Below the pieces are notes generated by a model. The model saw only the letters and a program-made list of their open reading frames with translations. It did no database searches and had not been told where the DNA came from. This document shows, piece after piece, positions 8,271-16,235 of a stretch of DNA of 64,000 nucleotides. A program made the position numbers and the translations under genes. Source of the DNA: Bacteroidota bacterium (lineage in GTDB: Bacteria; Bacteroidota; Bacteroidia; Chitinophagales; BACL12); contig JADJIS010000003.1 of assembly GCA_016706865.1 (NCBI GenBank), positions 2,400,001 through 2,464,000 on the forward strand, written 5' to 3'. Numbering within the stretch: position 1 is the first letter of the stretch; each line of letters starts with the position of its first letter.

Positions 8271-9545
8271 ATGGAAGTGGATTCTAATGACCCAAAACTT
8301 TCGTCCTGGGTTCCTGTTGATGCAAATAGTGATTTTCCAATACAAAATCTGCCTTTTGGAATTTTTAGAAAGGAGGATGAACATCCACGTGTTGGTGTTG
8401 CCATCGGAAATTTCGTACTCGACCTTTATGCCTTGAATAAGGAAGATTTTTTCGGAGCATTATTACTTGACGATAATGTTTTCTACAACTATTATTTAAA
8501 TGACCTGATAAAAACCGGGAAATACAAGATCAGAGCATTGCGATTTGCAATTTCACTTTTATTACGAGAAGGAAATACTTCTTTAAAGAACAGAACAGAG
8601 GATTATAATAAATTTTTAATTCCCATGGAGGAAGTAGAAATGTTGCTTCCAATAAATCCGGGAGATTATACTGACTTTTATTCCAGTGAACAGCATGCTA
8701 CCAACATTGGTAAAATGTTTCGTCCCGACAATCCCTTATTGCCAAATTGGAAACATATGCCAATTGGTTATCACGGAAGATGTTCTTCCATTGTTAAAAG
8801 TGGAACAGAAATAAGAAGACCAAAAGGGCAAACAATTACCAAAGATGGAGATTCACCCACTTTTGGGCCATCAAAACAGTTGGATTTTGAATTGGAAATG
8901 GCATTTATTACACATGAAGGCAAACCTCTAGGTGAAAGTATCACTACCGAAGAAGCTGATGATTATATTTTCGGGATGGTGATCTTCAACGATTGGAGTG
9001 CACGTGATATTCAGCGATGGGAATACGTTCCATTGGGACCATTTTTGGCAAAGAATTTCGCATCTTCTATTTCTTCCTGGGTTGTTACACTGGATGCATT
9101 GGAACCATATAGAATACCAGGAACAAACCAAGTTCCGGAAGTTTTGGATTATTTAAAATTTGAAGGAAATAAAAATATAGATATTAACCTTGAAGTTTAT
9201 ATTTCTCCCGAATTTACCGAGGCTAGTTTAATAAGCAGTTCTAATTATAAATATATGTATTGGAACATGGCACAACAGCTTGCACACCAAACATGCAATG
9301 GATGTAATGTTCGCGCTGCAGATATTTATGCATCGGGTACAATTAGCGGCAATGAACCAAATACTTACGGTAGTATGATGGAACTTACCTGGCGTGGTGA
9401 ACGACCTATCACAATGAACGACGGAACAGAAAGAAAATTTATTAATGATTACGACACTGTAATTATGAAAGCCTGGTGTGAAAAAGACGGCGTTCGTATC
9501 GGATTTGGGGAGGTAAGAAATAAAATATATCCCGCCTTAAAATAA
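8271..9545 (+). CDS. fahA: Fumarylacetoacetase
   Basis: The 424-residue protein is a complete fumarylacetoacetase, which splits fumarylacetoacetate into fumarate and acetoacetate in the last step of tyrosine breakdown. DANSDFPIQNLPFGIF and GVAIGNFVLDL form the N-terminal domain. The catalytic domain has DFYSSEQHATNIGKMFR (metal Asp and catalytic His), LDFELEMAFI (metal glutamates), NDWSARDIQRWEYVPLGPF and LAKNFASSISSW (active-site Asp and Lys). A flavin-reductase-like gene follows on the same strand after 54 bp. The other tyrosine-degradation genes are not in the window. Confidence 0.96.
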   Translation: MEVDSNDPKLSSWVPVDANSDFPIQNLPFGIFRKEDEHPRVGVAIGNFVLDLYALNKEDFFGALLLDDNVFYNYYLNDLIKTGKYKIRALRFAISLLLREGNTSLKNRTEDYNKFLIPMEEVEMLLPINPGDYTDFYSSEQHATNIGKMFRPDNPLLPNWKHMPIGYHGRCSSIVKSGTEIRRPKGQTITKDGDSPTFGPSKQLDFELEMAFITHEGKPLGESITTEEADDYIFGMVIFNDWSARDIQRWEYVPLGPFLAKNFASSISSWVVTLDALEPYRIPGTNQVPEVLDYLKFEGNKNIDINLEVYISPEFTEASLISSSNYKYMYWNMAQQLAHQTCNGCNVRAADIYASGTISGNEPNTYGSMMELTWRGERPITMNDGTERKFINDYDTVIMKAWCEKDGVRIGFGEVRNKIYPALK

Positions 9546-9599
9546 AATTAAGTCAATTTACATCTACAATCATTTATTAAATACTAATAAACTCATCCT

Positions 9600-10472
9600 A
9601 TGTTAAGAATAAATCCTTCAGAAACTCCGATGCCAAAAATGCATCAATATATTTTAGGATCAGTTTCACCCCGGCCTATAGCATTTGCAAGCACAATGGA
9701 TACAGAAGGTAATCCTAATCTTGCACCATTCAGTTTTTTTAATGCAGTTGGATCAAATCCTCCAACTGTTATTTTTTCACCTGCAAGAAGTGGAAGGGAT
9801 AATAGTACAAAAAACACTTTAGACAATGTGGAAGCAACGGGTGAAGTGGTGATCAATATTGTTAACTACGCCATTGTACAGCAAATGAGTCTCGCAAGTT
9901 CCCCTTATCCCAAAGGTGTAAATGAATTTATTAAATCAGGACTCACACCAATAGCATCTGAAATGGTTAAGCCCTTCAGGGTTAAAGAAAGCATTATACA
10001 AATGGAATGCAAGGTGAAGGATATTTATTATACCGGGAAAACCGGAGGTGCCGGAAATATTATAATAAGTGAAATCATATTAATGCACATAAACGAGGAA
10101 ATTCTTGATGAGAATGGCAGAATGGATCCGCATAAAATGGATCTGGTTGCGAGGATGGGTGGAGATTATTATTGCCGAGTAATACCAGAGTCTTTATTTC
10201 TTTTACCGCAACCTAAAGATACTTGTGGTATTGGTGTAGATGTTTTGCCATTTTCTGTAAGAAACAGTAAAATATTATCGGGTAATGATCTTGGGCAACT
10301 AGGTAGTTTATTAGAGTTACCTGAAAAAGAAGAAGTTGAAAAAATTATAGCTCAATTTTCCCCTGATGCAACAGAAGAGGAATTGCATCAACTTGCAAAA
10401 AATAAATTGCAACAAAAAGAAGTAAAGGAAGCTATTAAAATTTTACTTCTAAAAGAATATAAATTTATTTAA
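9600..10472 (+). CDS. Flavin reductase-like FMN-binding protein
   Basis: The 290-residue protein has the split-barrel flavin-binding fold of the flavin reductase-like family. SVSPRPIAFASTMDTEGNPNLAPFSFF and PPTVIFSPARSGRDNSTKNTLDN are the FMN-contacting blocks, and GEVVINIVN follows. The tail beyond residue 230 is helical and charged, longer than in minimal members. It probably binds FMN in the cytosol, with an unknown substrate. Its place behind fahA suggests a link to aromatic amino-acid catabolism, which is an inference from context only. Confidence 0.88.
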   Translation: MLRINPSETPMPKMHQYILGSVSPRPIAFASTMDTEGNPNLAPFSFFNAVGSNPPTVIFSPARSGRDNSTKNTLDNVEATGEVVINIVNYAIVQQMSLASSPYPKGVNEFIKSGLTPIASEMVKPFRVKESIIQMECKVKDIYYTGKTGGAGNIIISEIILMHINEEILDENGRMDPHKMDLVARMGGDYYCRVIPESLFLLPQPKDTCGIGVDVLPFSVRNSKILSGNDLGQLGSLLELPEKEEVEKIIAQFSPDATEEELHQLAKNKLQQKEVKEAIKILLLKEYKFI

Positions 10473-10493
10473 TAACTTCCATTTATAACAAAA

Positions 10494-11015
10494 CTATACA
10501 AACACTATATGTGTACCTTTACCAGCTGCTCTCTGATAAAAATCGCCGATGGTAATTATATCATCTACACCTTCGTATAGATCATCTTTAGTAATTTTAA
10601 ACATATCGGCTGCTAATTTGCATCCATGTAAGGTTACGCCGGATGCTGTAAGAATATCTAAAAATTCGTGAATTGTTGGCAGATCCATTGCCTCCATTTG
10701 TTTTTTCATCATTCTGGATGCATAACTTTCCATACCTGGCAATCCACCTAAGAAAGTTGGAATATGCATTCCCGGATTACCAACTGTTGCTATGTGTAAA
10801 TGTTCAAGGCGTTTTTTATGTACAGCATCTAAACCGAAAAATGTAAAAAATATTTCTGCTTCAATTCCTTCCATTCTGGCGCCATTTGCCATAATAAAAC
10901 ATGCATATACACTTTCGATGCCTGCTTTTGATAAAATGAAACACATTTTTTTAACGGTTTCCTTTGATTCGACGCCATTTGTTACAGGTGCGTCTTTTAT
11001 TAATAAGTCTTCCAT
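10494..11015 (-). CDS. DsrE/DsrF-like (DsrE2-type) sulfur-carrier family protein
   Basis: A 173-residue protein of the DsrE/F-like superfamily, closest to the membrane-free DsrE2/DrsE-like group (pfam13686). It has MANGARMEGIEAEIFFTFFGLDAVHKKR and the conserved cysteine in TLHGCKLAADMFKITKDDL, which in this family carries or transfers sulfane sulfur. It ends in a glycine-rich IGDFYQRAAGKGTHIVF. It is the third gene of a minus-strand set SQR - TusE/DsrC - DsrE2, with a 21-bp gap to TusE, and probably accepts sulfur made by sulfide oxidation. Confidence 0.87.
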   Translation of the reverse strand: MEDLLIKDAPVTNGVESKETVKKMCFILSKAGIESVYACFIMANGARMEGIEAEIFFTFFGLDAVHKKRLEHLHIATVGNPGMHIPTFLGGLPGMESYASRMMKKQMEAMDLPTIHEFLDILTASGVTLHGCKLAADMFKITKDDLYEGVDDIITIGDFYQRAAGKGTHIVFV

Positions 11016-11036
11016 AAATTTGATTTTATCCGTGAA

Positions 11037-11348
11037 TTAAATACAACTTACAGGTTTTGGAATTCCTGCAATTTTAGATGCTTTTTTTAAAGGGCCATTG
11101 GGGAATAACGAATAAAATTCTTTAATATCCGTAATTCCACTTGAACCCACTTTGCGAATTGTTATTGGAACATTATTTTTGTGTTGTTCCTGTAAATAAT
11201 TGATAACAGCCCAGTGTTTTGTGTCAAGAGCATTTACACCTTCCTGCTTGGCTATTTCTTCTGCAATGGTTTTATTCCATTGTGAGAAATCGGTGAGATA
11301 TCCTTCTTCATTCACCTTTATTGTTGCTCCATTGATTACCTTTTCCAT
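11037..11348 (-). CDS. TusE/DsrC-family sulfur relay protein with a single C-terminal Cys
   Basis: A 103-residue TusE/DsrC homologue. VNEEGYLTDFSQWN, EIAKQEGV, LDTKHWAVINYLQEQH and the flexible arm SKIAGIPKPVSCI are diagnostic. The penultimate cysteine (CysA) is present. The second arm cysteine of DsrC, expected in the ACRIAG-type position 10-11 residues upstream, is serine here (ASKIAG). It therefore resembles single-cysteine TusE-like carriers and not the DsrC trisulfide protein of dissimilatory sulfite reductase. It lies between the SQR and DsrE2 genes on the same strand. Confidence 0.92.
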   Translation of the reverse strand: MEKVINGATIKVNEEGYLTDFSQWNKTIAEEIAKQEGVNALDTKHWAVINYLQEQHKNNVPITIRKVGSSGITDIKEFYSLFPNGPLKKASKIAGIPKPVSCI

Positions 11349-11355
11349 TGTATTA

Positions 11356-11395
11356 TTTATTAGTTTGTTAATTTATTAGTTTGTTAATTTATTAG
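11356..11395. repeat. 16-bp tandem repeat (about 2.5 copies)
   Basis: Two full and one half copy of TTTATTAGTTTGTTAA fill the gap between the SQR and TusE genes and run over the SQR stop codon. Confidence 0.8.
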
Positions 11396-12642
11396 TCGTG
11401 CACAGGAATATGTTTTCCGGCGGTGGACATTTGAGGATGTATAAAAGGAATAGATCTTCCGTGCATTAAAACATTCCAATATATCCATTTAAATCCAAGT
11501 TTTCCCATATGGTTGAGCATGGATTCTTCCATCAGCGACATTGGACCAATTCCAGGGAAAGGGAATGACCCATCCACAGGTTCCTGATCATAATTAAAAT
11601 CGATCAATAATGCTTTGTGATTTCCTGTTTCAACAAAACAATTCGCATGTCCATCAAAATGTGCTTTTAATTCTTCTCCATTGATATAATGCAGAATATT
11701 TTCGGTCAGTATTTCCGATTCAAAATGAGCTACGGACCCGGCTTTTGATGCCGGCAAACTGGTGGCATCGCCGATGGCAAAAATATTATCCTTAATTGTT
11801 GACTGTAAGGTAAATTTATTTGTTGAAACATAATTCAATTCATCTCCCATACCTGATCTTGCAATAAATTCCGCTCCTTTATTCAAAGGTACTGTAACAA
11901 GCAGGTCGAAATGCACTTCGGTTCCACCATAATCAATCAATTTTTTTGTTTCATTATCAATTTTTTCTACATTAAAATCTGTAACGAGGTTTATATTTTT
12001 TTCTTCAATAAGATGACCAAGTTTTTTTGATGCAAAAGGTTTGGTAAATGCACCGCTCAATGGTGTTACATAAGTTATTTCCACCTCATCTCTCATTCCC
12101 TTGTGCTTAAAATAATCATCGGCAAGAAATACAAATTCCAAAGGCGCAACGGGACATTTAATTGGTAATTCTGTGATATGCACCACAAGCTTACCTCCTT
12201 CCCAACTTTTTAATTTATCATGTAAAGCTTTTGCACCTTCAAAAGAATAAAAATCGAAAATATCTTTATACCATAATGGTCCTTTCATGCCTTCTGTTTC
12301 CTCCGGTGCAATGCTGCAACCCGAAGCGATAATGAGAATATCATATGGAATTTTAATACCATCATTTAACAGAACAACATTGTTTTCATGTTCAATTTTT
12401 TGAATTTTTGAAGATATAAATTCCACTCCATGAGGAATAAATTTTGTTATTGGTTTTTGAATTTCATGTTCATCATAAATTCCAAACGGAAGAAATAAAA
12501 AACCAGGTTGATAATAATGTGTTGTAGCTTCATCTATTATCGTTACTTTCCAATCATGATCATGTAATTTATGTTTGAGGTGATTTGCCATCATCGTGCC
12601 GGCAGAGCCTGCACCAAGTATTACTATATTACGAGTTGCCAT
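11392..12642 (-). CDS. Sulfide:quinone oxidoreductase-like FAD protein
   Basis: The 416-residue flavoprotein has the N-terminal FAD motif GAGSAGTMMANHL (residues 10-22), TTHYYQPGFLFLPFG, a second Rossmann part, and the C-terminal FAD-contact IGDATSLPASKAGSVAH (about 290-306). Cysteines at 109 (ASGCS), 163 (IKCPVAPLEF) and 335 (HANCFVE) correspond in spacing to the three redox cysteines of sulfide:quinone oxidoreductases. It would oxidise sulfide to polysulfide or sulfane sulfur at the membrane and reduce quinone. No transmembrane helix is present. Amphipathic C-terminal segments (FKWIYWNVLMHGR) may attach it to the membrane. Sulfur-carrier genes follow on the same strand. Confidence 0.87.
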   Translation of the reverse strand: MATRNIVILGAGSAGTMMANHLKHKLHDHDWKVTIIDEATTHYYQPGFLFLPFGIYDEHEIQKPITKFIPHGVEFISSKIQKIEHENNVVLLNDGIKIPYDILIIASGCSIAPEETEGMKGPLWYKDIFDFYSFEGAKALHDKLKSWEGGKLVVHITELPIKCPVAPLEFVFLADDYFKHKGMRDEVEITYVTPLSGAFTKPFASKKLGHLIEEKNINLVTDFNVEKIDNETKKLIDYGGTEVHFDLLVTVPLNKGAEFIARSGMGDELNYVSTNKFTLQSTIKDNIFAIGDATSLPASKAGSVAHFESEILTENILHYINGEELKAHFDGHANCFVETGNHKALLIDFNYDQEPVDGSFPFPGIGPMSLMEESMLNHMGKLGFKWIYWNVLMHGRSIPFIHPQMSTAGKHIPVHD

Positions 12643-12906
12643 ATTTTTAAATTATACCCCAAAAGTAGTATTGATGTTAGCATAGGAAATATGAGATAAG
12701 TTGGAGATTGGGATGATATTTATCACTGTTTGGGAACCTGTAGGTGAGTGGGGAGTAGGGAGGGGTGAATATGCTCCACGAAAGCCGGATTTATTTACTC
12801 CTGACTAATGGCTCCTGACAATGGTGTGTGTTGAGTATACTCCAACTTGGAAAAAAGTTTCAGGTCAAAATACAAAACTCCAATGTTAACAGTACCGGGC
12901 TCACGC

Positions 12907-12929
12907 CTCACGATTGACGATTCACGAAA
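12907..12929. repeat. Dispersed 23-bp intergenic repeat, copy 1
   Basis: CTCACGATTGACGATTCACG followed by AAA is identical to the copy at 16904-16926. It contains two half-sites (CACGATTGA and CGATTCACG) and lies between genes in both places. Confidence 0.8.
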
Positions 12930-12956
12930 ATGAGTAATGAGTAATGAGTAATGAGT
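12929..12956. repeat. AATGAGT tandem array (4 copies)
   Basis: Four perfect head-to-tail copies of the heptamer AATGAGT. The reverse complement array lies at 13039-13066, so the pair could form a long imperfect hairpin with a loop of about 82 nt. Confidence 0.85.
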
Positions 12957-13038
12957 AGGTAGTCGAAAGCATTTTAATTTATCCTCCGAAATGAACTTTT
13001 AATGTTGAAATCAAGATTTAGATCCACAGTCAAGGTAA

Positions 13039-13066
13039 ACTCATTACTCATAACTCATCACTCATT
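13039..13066. repeat. ACTCATT tandem array (4 copies, inverted relative to 12929-12956)
   Basis: Four heptamers ACTCATT, ACTCATA, ACTCATC, ACTCATT, that is, the reverse complement of the upstream AATGAGT array with two single-base changes. Confidence 0.85.
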
Positions 13067-13134
13067 CAATCATGGCGTAATCAAAATTCCCATCCAAACT
13101 CGAAGTTAACTCACTACTCCCCGCTCCCCTCTCA

Positions 13135-13755
13135 CTATTTCCATTCCGGAAGCTTTGCGGGCATATTTCGTTTTCTTTTTTGCCATTGAATGGGTTTTAT
13201 CACCTCTTCATAAAAGAAAGAAATAGGGTTCATAATTGGAGAAGGAGCTTTAGGAACGGTATCAATTTCACCGGGAGATTTTAATCCGGGAATAGGAGCA
13301 ACAGTATATTGTCTGTTTTCCTGGTAAGCGAGAAAAGCATCTCTGAAATCTTCCGGACTTGGCCAGGGATATATTTCAACTGCATCCAACGTTATAGTGT
13401 CTTTTTTTAGAAACACTGCAATGGATGCGATATTATCGGTTCCGGTGTCAGGAACTATATAATATTTTGGTTTATAGCCTAAAGCAGAAAATTGAATTGT
13501 ATCCCTGCGGGCAACAACAATGGAAAAAAATCCTTCCATGCTGGCATTCACACCTCTGAACTCATTTTCAACTATAACCGTAGCATAAGATACAGGTATA
13601 TTTGTTTGTTCATCGGTTATGATACCGGAAAGCTGTATTAAATTATTTTGAGCAGATACAGAGTATTGTGAAAAACAGATCAATAAAATTGGGATCAGAA
13701 ACCAGGGCCTTCTTGTGTGCAGCGACATTAATTTAGTTAACGAATATTGACGCAA
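13135..13755 (-). CDS. Exported protein with carboxypeptidase-regulatory-like (CarbopepD_reg-2) domain
   Basis: The 206-residue protein has a signal peptide (IPILLICFSQYSVSAQ), then LSGIITDEQTNIPVSYATVIVENEFRG and SMEGFFSIVVARRDTIQFSALGYK. This is the beta-sandwich that Bacteroidota place before TonB-dependent receptors and in stand-alone surface proteins. The remaining C-terminal part (about residues 130-206) is proline-rich and ends in a basic segment; no barrel follows. Function is unknown, and it probably faces the periplasm. The ATG for MSLHTRRPW (residue 10) is an alternative start that fits a signal peptide better. Confidence 0.82.
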   Translation of the reverse strand: MRQYSLTKLMSLHTRRPWFLIPILLICFSQYSVSAQNNLIQLSGIITDEQTNIPVSYATVIVENEFRGVNASMEGFFSIVVARRDTIQFSALGYKPKYYIVPDTGTDNIASIAVFLKKDTITLDAVEIYPWPSPEDFRDAFLAYQENRQYTVAPIPGLKSPGEIDTVPKAPSPIMNPISFFYEEVIKPIQWQKRKRNMPAKLPEWK

Positions 13756-13817
13756 GTTATGATTTGTTAGCGAATATTTGCTAAAATTTGCACAGAAATT
13801 AACTTAACTTAACCGAT

Positions 13818-14462
13818 ATGGAACCTGTTGAAGGAAATATACATCACCTGAGAGAAAATTATGAAAGTGGGACTTTGGATATCAATAATATGTATCCCTC
13901 CCCTTTATTACAATTTGCCTCCTGGTTCGAGGAAGCCGGTAAGGCGGGAATTTCAGAGCCCAATGCGATGGTTTTATCTACAGTTTCGCCGGAAGGCAAA
14001 CCTTCATCAAGAGTAGTGCTTTTGAAAGAATTTAACGGGAAAGGATTTATTTTTTTTACAAACTATCTCAGTAAAAAAGGGCAGGAACTTTCTCAAAACC
14101 CGTACGCCTGTTTAAACTTCTGGTGGGGACCCCTGGAACGCCAGATTAGAATTAGCGGAGTGATCACTAAAATTTCTGAAAAAGAATGTGATGAATATTT
14201 TTATTCACGACCGATCGGAAGTCAGGCTGGAGCTGTTATTTCCCCACAAAGCTCAGAGATTGAGAGCAGAGAATGGCTGGAACAAAAATTTATTGAAATT
14301 CAACTTAAGGGCGAAATAAAACGACCTGATCATTGGGGTGGTTATATTCTTATTCCCGAAACACTGGAATTCTGGCAAGGCAGAAGTAACAGGTTACACG
14401 ACCGCTTAGTTTATGATAAAACTGAAAACGGCAACTGGAAAATTAAACGCCTTGCACCGTAA
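13818..14462 (+). CDS. pdxH: Pyridoxamine 5'-phosphate oxidase
   Basis: The 214-residue protein matches PdxH over its length. PLLQFASWFEEAGKAGISEPNAM, GKPSSRVVLLKEF, FIFFTNYLSKKGQELSQNPYACLNFWW and the C-terminal FWQGRSNRLHDRL (PLP/FMN-binding Arg and His) are all present. It oxidises pyridoxamine or pyridoxine 5'-phosphate to PLP with FMN and oxygen in the cytosol. This would supply PLP for enzymes such as the Cys/Met PLP enzyme at 3.0 kb. Confidence 0.96.
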   Translation: MEPVEGNIHHLRENYESGTLDINNMYPSPLLQFASWFEEAGKAGISEPNAMVLSTVSPEGKPSSRVVLLKEFNGKGFIFFTNYLSKKGQELSQNPYACLNFWWGPLERQIRISGVITKISEKECDEYFYSRPIGSQAGAVISPQSSEIESREWLEQKFIEIQLKGEIKRPDHWGGYILIPETLEFWQGRSNRLHDRLVYDKTENGNWKIKRLAP

Positions 14463-14471
14463 CTAAGAATA

Positions 14472-14495
14472 TAGTATTTAGTATATAGTATTTAG
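14472..14495. repeat. TAGTATTTAG direct repeat (2 copies, 14-bp period)
   Basis: Two copies of TAGTATTTAG 14 bp apart after pdxH. The inverted sequence CTAAATACTA occurs twice with the same 14-bp period at 15694-15717, so the pairs flank the clpS-aat operon. Confidence 0.8.
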
Positions 14496-14520
14496 AGTGC
14501 TCCGGCTCGAACGTAGAACC

Positions 14521-14632
14521 CTGCTACTGCCTACTGCCACTGCCACTGCCTACTGCCACTGCCTACTGCCACTGCCCACTGCCCACTGCCTACTGCCACT
14601 GCCTACTACTCTACCAACTACCACTGCCAACT
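14521..14632. repeat. CTGCC(A/TA) pyrimidine-rich tandem repeat
   Basis: About 110 bp made of 6- and 7-bp units CTGCCA and CTGCCTA, with a few degenerate units at the 3' end. An open frame through it encodes only low-complexity Leu/Pro/Thr sequence and is not a gene. The tract ends 34 bp before the -7 element of clpS. Confidence 0.9.
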
Positions 14633-14665
14633 ACTCCAAACCTTCCCTGTTTGGCAAAAATTCAG

Positions 14666-14673
14666 TACCTTTG
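14666..14673 (+). promoter_or_regulatory. Bacteroidetes -7 promoter element (TACCTTTG)
   Basis: TACCTTTG matches TAnnTTTG and lies 18 bp before the clpS ATG, just after the CTGCC repeat tract. Confidence 0.65.
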
Positions 14674-14691
14674 CACTAAATTACTGCTACT

Positions 14692-14970
14692 ATGGGAGCA
14701 ATTTTAACAGACGTACGAATTGATGTTGATGAATTTATCGGTGATATTACCGGTGCAAGATTGGTTGTACATAATGATGATGTAAACACCTTTGAATGGG
14801 TGATTGAAAGTCTGGTGGAAATTTGCAAACACACTGCCGAACAAGCAGAACAATGCGCTTTTATCATACATTTTAAAGGAAAATATGCCGTTCAACAAGG
14901 AATGCGCGAAATTTTAAGACCAATGCGTGAACAGCTGGTTGACAGAGGAATTAATGCTACAATTGAATAA
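14692..14970 (+). CDS. clpS: ATP-dependent Clp protease adaptor ClpS
   Basis: The 92-residue protein has the ClpS core: ARLVVHNDDVNTFEWVIESL (hydrophobic pocket with the NDD/NTF segment that grips N-terminal residues), then HTAEQAEQCAFIIHFKGK and the final LRPMREQLVDRG. ClpS delivers substrates with bulky N-terminal residues to ClpAP or ClpCP. The N-terminal extension before residue 20 is short and acidic. The aat gene starts 6 bp downstream, so tagging enzyme and adaptor are encoded together. Confidence 0.94.
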   Translation: MGAILTDVRIDVDEFIGDITGARLVVHNDDVNTFEWVIESLVEICKHTAEQAEQCAFIIHFKGKYAVQQGMREILRPMREQLVDRGINATIE

Positions 14971-14976
14971 TTTCTT

Positions 14977-15690
14977 ATGCCTGTTTGGCAATTAGATGAA
15001 CGATTACTTTTTCCTGATCCTCAATTTGCTAATGAGGATGGACTTTTGGCAATAGGTGGAGACCTTTCCAGGGATCGTTTGATACTTGCGTATGTTTCAG
15101 GGATATTTCCATGGTTTATTGAAAATGAAGAAGCCTATTGGTTTAGTCCTGACCCGAGATGTGTCTTAATTCCCGAAGAACTTAAAATTTCAAAAAGTAT
15201 GCAACAGCTGATCAAAAAACAAGTTTTTCGGGTTAGTTATGATCAGGATTTTATTAAGGTGATAAAAAGTTGTAAAACCGTAAAAAGAAAAGGTCAGAAA
15301 GAAACCTGGATAGATAAAAATTTTATTGCTGCCTATTCGAATTTATTTAAAGAAGGTTTAGCGCATTCGGTGGAAGTATACGAAAATGAAAAACTTGTTG
15401 GCGGACTTTATGGCGTGAGTTTAGGCAAGTGTTTTTTTGGAGAAAGCATGTTCAGCAAGGTTAGTAATGCGAGTAAATATGGCTTTATTTTTTTGGTAAA
15501 TGCACTTAAAGAACAACAATTCACCATGATAGATTGTCAGGTTTATAACGACCACCTTGCTACCCTTGGTGCAAAAAAAATGGAACGAAATTATTTTCTT
15601 CAATTACTAAAAATAGGATTACAAGAAAAAACAATTACCGGCGATTGGAATTTAATTTTGAATCACAACATCAGTCCGGCTGTTCTCTAA
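14977..15690 (+). CDS. aat: Leucyl/phenylalanyl-tRNA--protein transferase
   Basis: The 237-residue protein is a full-length Aat. FPDPQFANEDGLLAIGGDLS, GIFPWFIENEEAYWFSPDPR, ETWIDKNFIAAYSNLFKEGLAHSVEV and GVSLGKCFFGESMFSKVSNASK are the family blocks. It adds Leu or Phe from aminoacyl-tRNA to proteins with N-terminal Arg or Lys, which marks them for ClpS. The start 6 bp after clpS indicates one transcript, a compact N-degron module. Confidence 0.96.
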   Translation: MPVWQLDERLLFPDPQFANEDGLLAIGGDLSRDRLILAYVSGIFPWFIENEEAYWFSPDPRCVLIPEELKISKSMQQLIKKQVFRVSYDQDFIKVIKSCKTVKRKGQKETWIDKNFIAAYSNLFKEGLAHSVEVYENEKLVGGLYGVSLGKCFFGESMFSKVSNASKYGFIFLVNALKEQQFTMIDCQVYNDHLATLGAKKMERNYFLQLLKIGLQEKTITGDWNLILNHNISPAVL

Positions 15691-15693
15691 CTA

Positions 15694-15717
15694 CTAAATA
15701 CTAACTACTAAATACTA
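15694..15717. repeat. CTAAATACTA direct repeat (2 copies), inverted to 14472-14495
   Basis: Two copies of CTAAATACTA with a 14-bp period directly after aat, the reverse complement of the pair located before clpS. Confidence 0.8.
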
Positions 15718-15735
15718 ATTACAAAATACTCACGT

Positions 15736-16233
15736 GTGGGACCACAATTAAATAAAAAACAAAATACATTCAGATCCAAACTCACAAATAAATGGATGTT
15801 CAAATTATATCTGTTTCAAAAAATGCCCATTGCTTTATTGGCAGGTTTACAGATAAGAGAATTGAACTTGGAAAAAAGTGTGGTGAGTGTTCCTTTTAAA
15901 TGGTTTTCCCAAAATCCTTTTAAGAGTGTTTATTTTGCAACGCAGGCAATGGCTGCCGAAATGAGTACAGGGATATTGGGACTGATGGCAATTCAGGGAG
16001 CACCTAAAAAAGTTTCAATGCTGGTATTAAAAATTGAAGGTAATTTTATTAAAAAGGCTACTGAAAGGATCTATTTTACCTGCGAAAGCGGAAACGAAAT
16101 TTTCCGGGCGGTTGACGAGGCTGTTAAAAGCGGGGAAGGTGTCACAGTTAACGCAAATTCAACAGGTAAATTAAAAGACGGCACTATTGTGTCGCAGTTT
16201 TCCGTTATATGGTCGTTCAAATCAAAACATTGA
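15736..16233 (+). CDS. DUF4442 domain-containing hotdog-fold protein
   Basis: The 165-residue protein matches DUF4442, a hotdog-fold family related to thioesterases. LTNKWMFKLYLFQKMPIALLAGLQIREL at the start, NPFKSVYFATQAMAAEMSTGILG in the central helix and KLKDGTIVSQFSVIWSFK at the end are typical. The start is a GTG at 15736: a stop codon lies just upstream in frame and the next ATG would remove the conserved N-terminal helix. A lipoprotein gene begins 2 bp after its stop, so the two are co-transcribed. The substrate is unknown. Confidence 0.85.
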   Translation: MGPQLNKKQNTFRSKLTNKWMFKLYLFQKMPIALLAGLQIRELNLEKSVVSVPFKWFSQNPFKSVYFATQAMAAEMSTGILGLMAIQGAPKKVSMLVLKIEGNFIKKATERIYFTCESGNEIFRAVDEAVKSGEGVTVNANSTGKLKDGTIVSQFSVIWSFKSKH

Positions 16234-16235
16234 GT

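Larger units (their letters stand above)
12643..13134. other. 492-bp non-coding gap rich in short repeats
   Basis: No credible gene is visible. The gap holds a four-fold AATGAGT array, its inverted counterpart about 80 bp further on, a 23-bp repeat shared with the gap before citrate synthase, and direct duplications such as CTCCTGAC. Nothing resembling an RNA gene is seen. Confidence 0.7.

Noticed and set aside
14497..14679. Open frame of 60 codons after pdxH
   Set aside because: It reads through the CTGCC tandem repeat and gives only Leu/Pro/Thr low complexity; it runs into the clpS promoter.
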